The position numbers were made by a program, and so were the translations under genes. From CAJXSN01 sp947492235 (GTDB lineage: Bacteria > Pseudomonadota > Alphaproteobacteria > Sphingomonadales > Sphingomonadaceae), in the NCBI RefSeq assembly GCF_042492175.1, contig NZ_CP170453.1, positions 1-64,000 of the forward strand: a stretch of 64,000 bases of DNA, written 5' to 3'. The notes beneath the pieces were generated by a model. The model had not been told where the DNA came from, made no database searches, and saw nothing but the letters and a program-made list of their open reading frames with translations. This document shows positions 50,144 to 58,147 of this stretch, piece by piece (position 1 is the stretch's first letter; each line of letters opens with the position of its first letter).

Positions 50144-50962
50144 ATGCGGGTTGAATTCACCAAGATGCACGGGCTCGGCAACGACTTCGTGATGCTGGAC
50201 GGGCGCGGGAATGCCCTGCCCGCGATGACGCCCGGCATCGCCAAGGCCCTGGCCGACCGGCACACCGGCATCGGGTGCGATCAGCTGATTGTGCTGGAGC
50301 CCGCTGCCGCCTCGTCCCCTGCCGATTTCCGGATGCGGATCTTCAACCACGATGGCGGCGAGGTGGAGGCGTGCGGCAATGCCTCGCGCGCCGTCGCGCT
50401 GCTGCATGGCAGCGATGCGCGCGTGGAAACCGCTGGCGGTGTCATCGCCGTCGCACCGTCGGATGGCGGAGCCAGCGTCGACATGGGCGTGCCGCGTTTC
50501 GACTGGGACGCGATCCCGCTGGCCTATGCGATGGATACCGCCGCGATGCCTGTCGGGTGGGAAGACCTGACCGAGCCCAGCGCGGTCAATGTCGGCAATC
50601 CGCACGCGGTGTTCTTCGTCGAGGATGCAGACGCTGTGGCGCTGGATCGCCTCGGCCCGCAGATCGAGAATGACGAACTGTTCCCCGAGCGCGTGAACGT
50701 CAATGTCGCCAGTGTTGTTGGCGACAATCACTTGCGCCTGAGAGTGTGGGAACGCGGCGTTGGTCTGACACGGGCATGCGGCACCGGGGCCTGCGCCACG
50801 GCAGTCGCCGCGTTCAAGCGGGGCCTTGTGGGCCGCAGCGTAACAGTGACGCTCCCCGGCGGCGATCTCACCATCGACATTGGCGAGGACGACCGGATCA
50901 CCATGACCGGCCCCGCGCAAACCAGCTTCTGCGGCAGTTTCGCATGGGACGATTTCGCATGA
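50144..50962 (+). CDS. dapF: Diaminopimelate epimerase
   Basis: Converts LL- to meso-diaminopimelate for lysine and peptidoglycan. The 272-residue protein begins FTKMHGLGNDFVMLD, has the first catalytic Cys in EACGNASRAVAL and the second in RACGTGACATAV. The ATG at 50144 is preferred over 50132 because it gives the conserved start. Its stop overlaps the mtaB start by four bases. Confidence 0.96.
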   Translation: MRVEFTKMHGLGNDFVMLDGRGNALPAMTPGIAKALADRHTGIGCDQLIVLEPAAASSPADFRMRIFNHDGGEVEACGNASRAVALLHGSDARVETAGGVIAVAPSDGGASVDMGVPRFDWDAIPLAYAMDTAAMPVGWEDLTEPSAVNVGNPHAVFFVEDADAVALDRLGPQIENDELFPERVNVNVASVVGDNHLRLRVWERGVGLTRACGTGACATAVAAFKRGLVGRSVTVTLPGGDLTIDIGEDDRITMTGPAQTSFCGSFAWDDFA

Positions 50963-52155
50963 GCGGCCCGGTCGAAACCAAAGCCAAGCCCGCCGAAGTC
51001 ATCACACTCGGCTGCCGTCTGAATATCGCCGAGAGCGAGCGCATCGGCGCCATGCTGGCGGGCGAGGATGTGGTCGTCGTCAATTCCTGTGCCGTCACCA
51101 GCGAAGCTGTCCGCCAGACCCGGCAGGCCATTCGCAAGGCCCGCCGCGCCCGCCCCGATGCGCGGTTGCTGGTGACAGGTTGCGCCGCCGATATCGAGCG
51201 CGATGCCCTCGCCGCGATGCCCGAGGTGGACGGCCTCATCGCCAATACGGCCAAGCTCGACCCGCGCAGCTGGAATGCACCCATCGAGAGCGCACCTGTG
51301 GTGCCCGCCCGCACCCGCGCCTTTGTCGGCGTGCAGAATGGCTGCGATCACGCCTGCACCTTCTGTGTTATCCCGCAGGGGCGCGGCACCAGCCGGTCTT
51401 TACCGGTGGCCGAGGTTCTGCGGGTTATCGAACGTCATCTGGACGATGGCGCGCCCGAAGTGGTGCTTACCGGTGTCGATCTGACCTCTTGGGGCCATGA
51501 TCTGCCCGATGCGCCTGGCCTTGGCGTTCTCGTCGAGGCGATCCTGCGCGCCTTCCCCGCCCTGCCCCGGCTTCGCCTGTCCTCGGTCGACGGGATCGAG
51601 ATCGACCCCCTGCTGTTCGATCTGATCGCGCATGAGGCGCGGATCATGCCGCATCTGCATCTGTCACTGCAGCACGGCCACGATCTGATCCTCAAGCGCA
51701 TGAAACGCCGCCACAGCCGCGCCGACGCGCTGGAGATTGTCGCGCGCCTGAAAGAGCACCGCGCGGGCCTCTCCATCGGGGCCGATCTTATCGCTGGCTT
51801 CCCGACCGAGACGGACGAGCATCACGCCGCCAACCTCTCGATCATCGACGAACTCGATATCGTCCATGGCCACATCTTCCCCTATTCGCCCCGCCCCGGC
51901 ACGCCCGCCGCGCGGATGCCGCAGGTAGACCGCGCGGCTATCAAGGCCCGCGCTGCCGAACTGCGCAAAGCCACAACGGCTCGCCGCAATCTGTGGCTGG
52001 AAAACCTGATCGGACACCCGCAGGAAGTCCTCGCAGAGCGGGACGGGACAGGCTACGGCCCCAGCTTCGCACGGGTGGCCGTGCCGCAGGGCACGCCGGC
52101 CGGAACCATCCTGACCATCACTCCGACCACAATCGAAAAGGGCATGCTCCTTTGA
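50959..52155 (+). CDS. mtaB: tRNA (N6-L-threonylcarbamoyladenosine(37)-C2)-methylthiotransferase MtaB
   Basis: Radical SAM enzyme of the MiaB family that methylthiolates t6A37 in tRNA, 398 residues. The N-terminal UPF0004 domain has the first cluster Cys (TLGCRLN, NSCAVTSEA, VTGCAAD) and the radical SAM cluster is GCDHACTFCVIPQGRG. The C-terminus continues with the FPYSPRPGTPAARM and TRAM-like part. It overlaps dapF (ATGA) and ftsY (TTGA). Confidence 0.93.
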   Translation: MSGPVETKAKPAEVITLGCRLNIAESERIGAMLAGEDVVVVNSCAVTSEAVRQTRQAIRKARRARPDARLLVTGCAADIERDALAAMPEVDGLIANTAKLDPRSWNAPIESAPVVPARTRAFVGVQNGCDHACTFCVIPQGRGTSRSLPVAEVLRVIERHLDDGAPEVVLTGVDLTSWGHDLPDAPGLGVLVEAILRAFPALPRLRLSSVDGIEIDPLLFDLIAHEARIMPHLHLSLQHGHDLILKRMKRRHSRADALEIVARLKEHRAGLSIGADLIAGFPTETDEHHAANLSIIDELDIVHGHIFPYSPRPGTPAARMPQVDRAAIKARAAELRKATTARRNLWLENLIGHPQEVLAERDGTGYGPSFARVAVPQGTPAGTILTITPTTIEKGMLL

Positions 52156-53099
52156 CCAAAACGAGCTGGACCGAACGCCTGCTGGGGGGCTTTCGCAAAA
52201 CTTCCGACCGGCTGGGCGAGAACCTGCCCGACGTTGCCGCATCGAGCGAACCCAGCTCTGCCGGCAATGCCAAGCTGGACGAGGCCACGCTGGACGAGGT
52301 GGAAGACGCACTGATCGTCTCTGACCTCGGCCCTGCAGCCGCCGCGCGCATCAAGGACAAATTGCGCGAGCGCCGCTTCGGTCTGGAGATCACCGAACGC
52401 CAGTTGAAAGAGGCTGTGGCGGAGGAGATTGCCGCCATTCTGCGTCCCGTCGCCGTCCCGCTGGAAATCACCGCCTTCCCCCGCCCGCAGGTCATTCTGG
52501 TCATCGGGGTCAATGGCAGCGGCAAGACGACCACCATCGCCAAGCTGGCGCATTGGCTGCAGGAAGACGACTACGGCGTCATGCTGGCAGCGGGCGACAC
52601 GTTCCGCGCCGCCGCTATCGGCCAGCTAGCGACCTGGGCCGAACGCATCGGCGTGCCCATCGTGCGCGGGCCGGAAGGCGGCGACCCGGCCAGCATCGTG
52701 TTCGACGGCGTGAAGGCCGCGACCGATCAGGGCATCGACGCGCTGGTTGTCGACACCGCCGGCCGCTTGCAAAACAAGACCGAGTTGATGGATGAGCTGG
52801 CCAAGATCAGGAAAGTCCTGGGCCGTCTCAACCCGGAGGCGCCGCACAATGTGCTGCTGGTGCTGGATGCAACCAACGGCCAGAATGCCCTGTCGCAGAT
52901 CGATGTGTTCAAGGAAGTGGCGGGCGTAACCGGCCTGATCATGACCAAGCTGGACGGCACCGCGCGCGGCGGTGTCCTGGTCGCGGCGGCAGAGCAATAC
53001 GGTCTGCCGATCCACGCTATCGGCGTGGGCGAGACAATCGACGATTTGCGGCCCTTCGACCCCGATCTGGTCGCGCGCGTGATTGCGGGGGTGGCGTAA
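52152..53099 (+). CDS. ftsY: Signal recognition particle receptor FtsY
   Basis: SRP receptor GTPase guiding ribosomes to the translocon, 315 residues. The NG domain includes GVNGSGKTTTIAKLA, DTAGRLQNK and TKLDGTARGG. The acidic A domain of E. coli FtsY is missing, normal for alphaproteobacteria. The only in-frame start near the family N-terminus is the TTG at 52152, overlapping the mtaB stop (TTGA); no ATG fits. Confidence 0.96.
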   Translation: MTKTSWTERLLGGFRKTSDRLGENLPDVAASSEPSSAGNAKLDEATLDEVEDALIVSDLGPAAAARIKDKLRERRFGLEITERQLKEAVAEEIAAILRPVAVPLEITAFPRPQVILVIGVNGSGKTTTIAKLAHWLQEDDYGVMLAAGDTFRAAAIGQLATWAERIGVPIVRGPEGGDPASIVFDGVKAATDQGIDALVVDTAGRLQNKTELMDELAKIRKVLGRLNPEAPHNVLLVLDATNGQNALSQIDVFKEVAGVTGLIMTKLDGTARGGVLVAAAEQYGLPIHAIGVGETIDDLRPFDPDLVARVIAGVA

Positions 53100-53144
53100 C
53101 CCTGACCCTCACTCCCCGCCCTGAAAACCTCCAGCCGACAACCC

Positions 53145-53236
53145 CGTTCGCCCTGAGCCTGTCGAAGTGCTGCCCTTTCCTCTAGACCTTTGCCCCCAAA
53201 AGAAGGACGATCCTTCGACAAGCTCAGGATGAGCGG
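53145..53236. repeat. REP-type inverted repeat pair, copy 3 (upstream of yciB)
   Basis: Arms CGCCCTGAGCCTGTCGAAG and CTTCGACAAGCTCAGGATG are inverted around a loop with GAAGGA-cga-TCCTTC before the second arm. Same family as 4404-4517 and 11723-11829. The last arm contains an ATG (53229) in frame with yciB. Confidence 0.88.
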
Positions 53237-53258
53237 AAAAAATGAGATTCAACGCATC

Positions 53259-53918
53259 GTGACCGAACCCACCGACACCGTCCCTCCAAACAAACCCAAA
53301 TCAGGCTGGCTCAACATCCTCGTCGATTACGGCCCGCTGCTGGTCTTCCTCGGCGTCTACAAGTTCTATCAGCCGCCCGAAGATTCGATGTTCGGAGAGA
53401 TCGCGGCGGTCATCTACGGCACCATCGCCTTCATGGTTGCGGCGGTGGTCGCGCTGGTCTTCAGCAAACTCAAATTCGGCCATGTCTCGCCGATGCTGAT
53501 GCTCTCGACCGCGCTGATCGTCGGGTTTGGCGGCCTTACCATCTGGCTGCAGGACGAACGCTTCATCCAGTTCAAGCCAACCGCGATCTATCTGTTGTTC
53601 GGTGTGCTGCTGCTCGGCGGATGGCTGCGCGGCAAGTCACTGCTCAAGATCCTGCTCGAGGCTGCGTTCGAAGGCGTCGACGAACAGGGCTGGCTCAAGC
53701 TCAGCCGAAACTGGGGCGTGTTCTTCCTCGTCCTTGCCGGCCTCAACGAAGTGTTGGTCCGCACGATGGATTTCGAAGGCTGGCTATGGGCGAAGCTATG
53801 GGTCTTCATGCCGCTGAGCTTCCTCTTCACCTTCACCCAGATCCCCATGCTGCTGAAGCACGGGCTGGATGTCGGGCAGGAGGACGAGGTGATGAAGGAC
53901 GAACCGCCTACGGCTTGA
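53259..53918 (+). CDS. yciB: Inner-membrane-spanning protein YciB (septation protein A family)
   Basis: A 219-residue membrane protein of the IspZ/YciB family with about six helices; involved in cell envelope and division by an undefined mechanism. The core reads ILVDYGPLLVFLGVYKF at the N-terminus, then GFGGLTIWLQDERFIQFKPTAIYLLF and a C-terminal LNEVLVRTMDFEGWLWAKLW. The GTG at 53259 was chosen; an ATG at 53229 within the repeat arm would add ten residues encoded partly by the repeat. Follows ftsY. Confidence 0.9.
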   Translation: MTEPTDTVPPNKPKSGWLNILVDYGPLLVFLGVYKFYQPPEDSMFGEIAAVIYGTIAFMVAAVVALVFSKLKFGHVSPMLMLSTALIVGFGGLTIWLQDERFIQFKPTAIYLLFGVLLLGGWLRGKSLLKILLEAAFEGVDEQGWLKLSRNWGVFFLVLAGLNEVLVRTMDFEGWLWAKLWVFMPLSFLFTFTQIPMLLKHGLDVGQEDEVMKDEPPTA

Positions 53919-53927
53919 GATCAGATA

Positions 53928-54428
53928 CTAAAAGCGGATCGTAACGTCGGCACCCTCAACGGCTGTCGATCCAATCGCATTTTGAGAAATTAAGCCTTTT
54001 GGTTCTCGATCTCCGCAAATCTCTGCTAGCGTCTCCTCAGAAACGATCTGCAGCAAGAGCCGGAAGAAGCGACTTGCCTTTGGTCTTGAACTTACCGCTG
54101 CATCATAAGCACTCTTAATCTGGCTGAAGTTGCAATTCCCATCACAAATGGTGAGCCACAGAAAGCAGACGTCCCCCACAAATATTTGATCTGCTTGACC
54201 CACATGCCGCGACAATTCCAAGCCTCTGCGAAACCTATCTCTTGCTCGCGAGATTTGGTCTTCTCCGATGCTTAGAACTCCGTCGAAAGCGAGAACCAAG
54301 GGATAATAATCAGACTTCTGTGTTAGTTGGAGCGCCTTTTCTAAGCGAGATCGCGCTTTGCTTAGTTGGCCCTTCTTCTTGTGTCGCCACGCGAGGTAGA
54401 GATAGAGAAGCTGTCTTAACTCTTGCAT
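53928..54428 (-). CDS. TPR-like protein, unknown (AT-rich)
   Basis: A 166-residue, mostly helical protein. The first part resembles two to three TPR-type helix pairs (AWRHKKKGQLSKARSRLEKALQL and ISRARDRFRRGLELSRHVGQ). The rest is not recognised. ATG 54428 is used; a TTG at 54449 would add seven residues. Base composition is strikingly AT-rich relative to yciB and kup, suggesting recent acquisition. Confidence 0.6.
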   Translation of the reverse strand: MQELRQLLYLYLAWRHKKKGQLSKARSRLEKALQLTQKSDYYPLVLAFDGVLSIGEDQISRARDRFRRGLELSRHVGQADQIFVGDVCFLWLTICDGNCNFSQIKSAYDAAVSSRPKASRFFRLLLQIVSEETLAEICGDREPKGLISQNAIGSTAVEGADVTIRF

Positions 54429-54499
54429 ACGGGCTGGTCGCTCATCCAACTAGAGTGGATGCGAAGCTGAACTGTTGCAAGGAGTATCCAGACAATTGG

Positions 54500-56431
54500 T
54501 TAGATCCGCACCTGACTACCCAGCTCCACCACACGATTGGTCGGCAGGTTGAAGAACTCCATCGCCGTCGCCGCATTACGTAGCATCCACGCGAAGATCT
54601 TCTCCCGCCAGATCGGCATTGCGGGATTGTCGCTCGGCAGCAGGGTCTGGCGGCTGAGGAAGAAGCTGGTCTGCATCATGTCGAACTCGCCGCCGCATTG
54701 CTCCATGGTCTTGAGACCCGTGGGAACATCGGTGGCCTCCATGAAGCCGTAATGCAGCACGGACCGGAAAAACCCGTCGCCCAGATCGTAATACTCGCAG
54801 CGTTTGGCCGGATCGACATAGGGAATGTCGGCAATCTCGATGGTCAGGATCACCACCCGCTCATGCAGCACCTTGTTGTGCTTGATGTTGTGCAGCAGCG
54901 CGGATGGTATGCCCGCCGTGCTCGACGCCATGAAGATCGCGGTGCCCGGCACACGGGTTGCGCTGTTCTTGGCGCTTTTGGCGAAAATCTCGATTGGCAG
55001 CGCGACTTCGGTCATCCGCTCACGCATGATCTTGCGGCCCCGCGCCCATGTGGTGAGCAGGGTAAACGCGATCAGGCCGACCACCAGCGGGAACCAGCCT
55101 CCATCGGGTATCTTCACTAGGTTCGCCGCGAAATATGCCCCATCGACGATCAGGAACAGCAGCACGACCGGCGCTGCGTACCACCATTTCCACTTCCACA
55201 CGCCGACGAACAGAACGCCCATCAGAAGCGTGTCGATAGTGACTGCGCCGGTCACCGCGATTCCGTAAGCACTGGCGAGATTGGAGGAGTTCTGGAAGGT
55301 CAGCACCAGAATGATCACCGCGATCATCAGCGCCCAGTTGACCACCGGAATGTAAATCTGCCCCGCCTCGGTCTCGCTGGTGTGGCGGATCGACAGGCGC
55401 GGGATGAAGCCCAGCTGCATCGCCTGGTGGGTGATGCTGAACGCGCCGCTGATCACCGCCTGGCTGGCGATAAAGGTGGCCACGGTGGCGAGGATTACGA
55501 GCGGCAGACGCCACTCCTCGCTCGCCAGCAGGAAGAACGGATTGCGCACCACCTCGGCGGCCTGCTCCGGCGGCAGACCGGCAATCATCGCGCCTTGCCC
55601 GAAATAGTTAAGCAGCAGGCACGGCATCACGAACCCGAACCACGACAGCCGCATCGGCCCGCGCCCGAAATGGCCCATATCGGAATACAGCGCCTCACTG
55701 CCCGTCACAGCCAGCACCACGGCGCCGAGTGCCAGAAACGCGACAAACCCGTCGAGGTAGAAAAACATCACCGCATAATACGGGTTGAGCGCCCACAGGA
55801 TGTCGGGGTTCTGCCAGATCTGGTTGAGCCCCAACCCCGCGATGGTGATGAAATAGACGATCATCACAGGCGCAAACAACGCACCGACTTTCGCCGTGCC
55901 CCGCCGTTGCAGCATGAACAGGAACACCAGCAAGACCAGCGCGATGGGGATCACGAACGGCTCCAGCCCCTGATCGACCACGGTCAGGCCCTCCACCGCC
56001 GACAGGACCGAAATCGCAGGCGTAATCATGCTGTCGCCGTAGAACAGGCTGGTCGCAAACACGCCCAGCAGCACGACCAGCCAGCCATAGGAGCTCTTGC
56101 CCATATGGCGGCTCAGCAGCGCCACGAGGGCCAGACTGCCGCCCTGCCCCTTGTTGTCCGCCCGCATCAGGATGGTGACATACTGAATCGCCACCACCAG
56201 CAGCATCGACCAGAAAATCAGGCTGACCACGCCCAGCACGTGCAGCCGGTCGATGGCGATGTTGGCAGTGCCGGCGAATGTCTCGCGGAAGGCGTAAAGC
56301 GGGCTGGTGCCGATATCACCGAAGACGATGCCGATTGCGCCCACCGCCAGCGCGCCCTTGGTCGCGCCGTGGCCGGAGCTTTCACCGCCCGGAGGCGCGC
56401 GATCGATCGCTGTTGGTGCGCTGTCGCTCAT
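54500..56431 (-). CDS. kup: Potassium transporter Kup
   Basis: Low-affinity K+/H+ symporter of the KUP/HAK family, 643 residues with 12 membrane helices and a cytoplasmic C-terminal domain. GAIGIVFGDIGTSPLYAF is the N-terminal signature; YGDSMITPAISVLSAVEGL contains conserved membrane residues. Length fits. The upstream 131-base spacer separates it from ccmI on the same strand. Confidence 0.96.
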   Translation of the reverse strand: MSDSAPTAIDRAPPGGESSGHGATKGALAVGAIGIVFGDIGTSPLYAFRETFAGTANIAIDRLHVLGVVSLIFWSMLLVVAIQYVTILMRADNKGQGGSLALVALLSRHMGKSSYGWLVVLLGVFATSLFYGDSMITPAISVLSAVEGLTVVDQGLEPFVIPIALVLLVFLFMLQRRGTAKVGALFAPVMIVYFITIAGLGLNQIWQNPDILWALNPYYAVMFFYLDGFVAFLALGAVVLAVTGSEALYSDMGHFGRGPMRLSWFGFVMPCLLLNYFGQGAMIAGLPPEQAAEVVRNPFFLLASEEWRLPLVILATVATFIASQAVISGAFSITHQAMQLGFIPRLSIRHTSETEAGQIYIPVVNWALMIAVIILVLTFQNSSNLASAYGIAVTGAVTIDTLLMGVLFVGVWKWKWWYAAPVVLLFLIVDGAYFAANLVKIPDGGWFPLVVGLIAFTLLTTWARGRKIMRERMTEVALPIEIFAKSAKNSATRVPGTAIFMASSTAGIPSALLHNIKHNKVLHERVVILTIEIADIPYVDPAKRCEYYDLGDGFFRSVLHYGFMEATDVPTGLKTMEQCGGEFDMMQTSFFLSRQTLLPSDNPAMPIWREKIFAWMLRNAATAMEFFNLPTNRVVELGSQVRI

Positions 56432-56562
56432 CCGTCAAAGGACCTTAAAGAAGTGACCCGTCGATCCCTGCAGTGCGCTGCGCTTGCGGCGACGCTTCAG
56501 CAAAGCAAGGCGCGCGGGTAGCAGCGGCGGCATACCGGCGCAATAACCCGCTTGGAACGTGT

Positions 56563-57204
56563 TCAGGACCCGCCCTGCGCAACAATGGCAGCCATCAGAT
56601 TATCGAGCGAGTCCACGCGTTCCTGCACATAACCATAGCCCGGCGCATTTTCCCGTGCGCCTTCAAGCGCTTCGGCCCACAATTCGCGCGTTTCCGGCAG
56701 GCGGCCGGCGCGCAATTCGGGCAAAGCAGCGAAATAGCCGACCGCCGGATTGCCGGGCAGCGCATCACGCGCATTCTGGTACGCCAGAAGCGCACCGGGC
56801 GTGCCGCGCCCATCGGCATATTCCACCAGAGCGACCGCCAGCGCCAGCCAGCCCTCCCCGTCATTGGGATTTTCCGCCACGGCGTTGCGATAGAACCCGC
56901 TGGCCGTCTCGTAATCCCCGCGGCGCGCATAGGTGTCGCCGGTCAGGACAAAGCGACTGGGCGGGCGCGAGGCGTCGAAAAACTCACGCCGAGCGTCGAT
57001 CAGCGCCGGAGCCGCAGTGAGCGTCGTATCCGCTTTGGGCAACGGCGCGGAGGGCAAACCGGGGAAGCCTTGCGCAGCGTAGCCGGCAAGACCGAACACC
57101 AGAGCCGCCGCAAACAGCGTCCACAGATTGCGCGCATCGCGCAGCAGCACCGCCCCGCAGGCCAGCGCGCCCGCGCCTAGCAAGACTACCGCAATCCAGC
57201 TCAT
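56563..57204 (-). CDS. ccmI: Cytochrome c maturation protein CcmI (short, TPR)
   Basis: Membrane-anchored TPR chaperone holding apocytochrome c for haem attachment. The 213-residue protein starts with two helices (WIAVVLLGAGALACGAVLL and NLWTLFAAALVFGLAGY) and has TPR units in the C-terminal part (GDTYARRGDYETASGFYRNAVAENPNDGEGWLALA). It is shorter than the E. coli CcmH-type fusion. ATG 57204 shares a base with the ccmH stop (TGATG). Last gene of the ccm operon. Confidence 0.88.
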   Translation of the reverse strand: MSWIAVVLLGAGALACGAVLLRDARNLWTLFAAALVFGLAGYAAQGFPGLPSAPLPKADTTLTAAPALIDARREFFDASRPPSRFVLTGDTYARRGDYETASGFYRNAVAENPNDGEGWLALAVALVEYADGRGTPGALLAYQNARDALPGNPAVGYFAALPELRAGRLPETRELWAEALEGARENAPGYGYVQERVDSLDNLMAAIVAQGGS

Positions 57205-57620
57205 CAGGAACGCCTCAGGCGGCGGACAAACAGCCCGAGCGCAATCAGCACCAGAAACGCCGGGATGGCATAGAGCGGCCAGGTGATCCCGCCCGCTTCG
57301 GGCGCGTAGCTGATATAATCGCCATATCGCTCGATCAGCCATTGGCGAATGTCTTCCGGGCTTTCGCCCGCCTGCATCCGGCTGCGCACCAGATGCCGCA
57401 TATCGACCGCCATTTCCGCATCGCTATCGGCAATGGATTGCGACTGGCAGGTCAGACAGCGCAGGCTTTCCATCAGCTCCTTGGCTTCCGCCTCTTGCGC
57501 GGGATCGGCCAGCTGGGTGTTGGCCATCGATGCCGAATCAGCCGTCTGCGCCGCAGTATACCCCGATGGCAGGGCAAGGAAGGCGATGGCCGCGATCATC
57601 AGCCACAGACGGCGCATCAT
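57204..57620 (-). CDS. ccmH: Cytochrome c maturation protein CcmH
   Basis: Periplasmic thiol protein reducing the apocytochrome CxxCH Cys pair. The 138-residue product has a signal peptide (about 1-24), the active site LRCLTCQSQSIADSD and a C-terminal membrane helix (PLYAIPAFLVLIALGLFV). ATG 57620 overlaps the ccmG stop (ATGA). Confidence 0.94.
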   Translation of the reverse strand: MMRRLWLMIAAIAFLALPSGYTAAQTADSASMANTQLADPAQEAEAKELMESLRCLTCQSQSIADSDAEMAVDMRHLVRSRMQAGESPEDIRQWLIERYGDYISYAPEAGGITWPLYAIPAFLVLIALGLFVRRLRRS

Positions 57621-58147
57621 TCGCCCGCCTCCCGAAGCTTTTCGAGGATCAGCGGCACATCCCGCTCGCGAATATCGCCGATATGCTGGTGGCGGATGAT
57701 CCCCTGACCGTCGATCACGAAGGTTTCCGGAACCCCGCTGGAACCAATGGCGAGTTGCACCGAGGAGCGCTCGTCGATGGCGATGCCGGCATAGGGATCG
57801 CCATGCTGCGCCAGAAATGCAGCGATGTCTTCCTGCGTATCGCGAATGGCGATGCCGACAATCGGTGCGCCCGCTTCCTTCAGGCTCTCCAAATGCGGGG
57901 CCTCGGCAATGCACGGCAGGCACCATGTCGCCCAGATATTCAGCAGACGCGGCTGGCCATCGGTGAAGGCCGCATTCGTCAGCGGCGCACCATCGGCGCG
58001 GCCGGAAGGGAGCTCGAACATCGGCAAAGGCTTGCCCACCATCCGGCTGGGGATCTCGTCCGCCTTTGGCTGGGTCAGCTGATAACCTGCCAGCCCGACA
58101 AACAGCGCAAACAGCGCGAGGGGAATATAAAACGCCCAGCGGTTCAT
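57617..58147 (-). CDS. ccmG: Thiol:disulfide interchange protein CcmG/DsbE
   Basis: Membrane-anchored periplasmic thioredoxin-like reductant of the Ccm pathway, 176 residues. N-terminal helix (AFYIPLALFALFVGLAGYQL), active site WATWCLPCIAEAP and the cis-Pro region GVPETFVIDG. The ATG at 58147 overlaps the ccmF stop by four bases. Confidence 0.95.
   Translation of the reverse strand: MNRWAFYIPLALFALFVGLAGYQLTQPKADEIPSRMVGKPLPMFELPSGRADGAPLTNAAFTDGQPRLLNIWATWCLPCIAEAPHLESLKEAGAPIVGIAIRDTQEDIAAFLAQHGDPYAGIAIDERSSVQLAIGSSGVPETFVIDGQGIIRHQHIGDIRERDVPLILEKLREAGE

Noticed and set aside
55382..56521. 379-codon plus-strand frame rich in His, Gln and Arg
   Set aside because: Composition is that of a shadow of the kup membrane helices.
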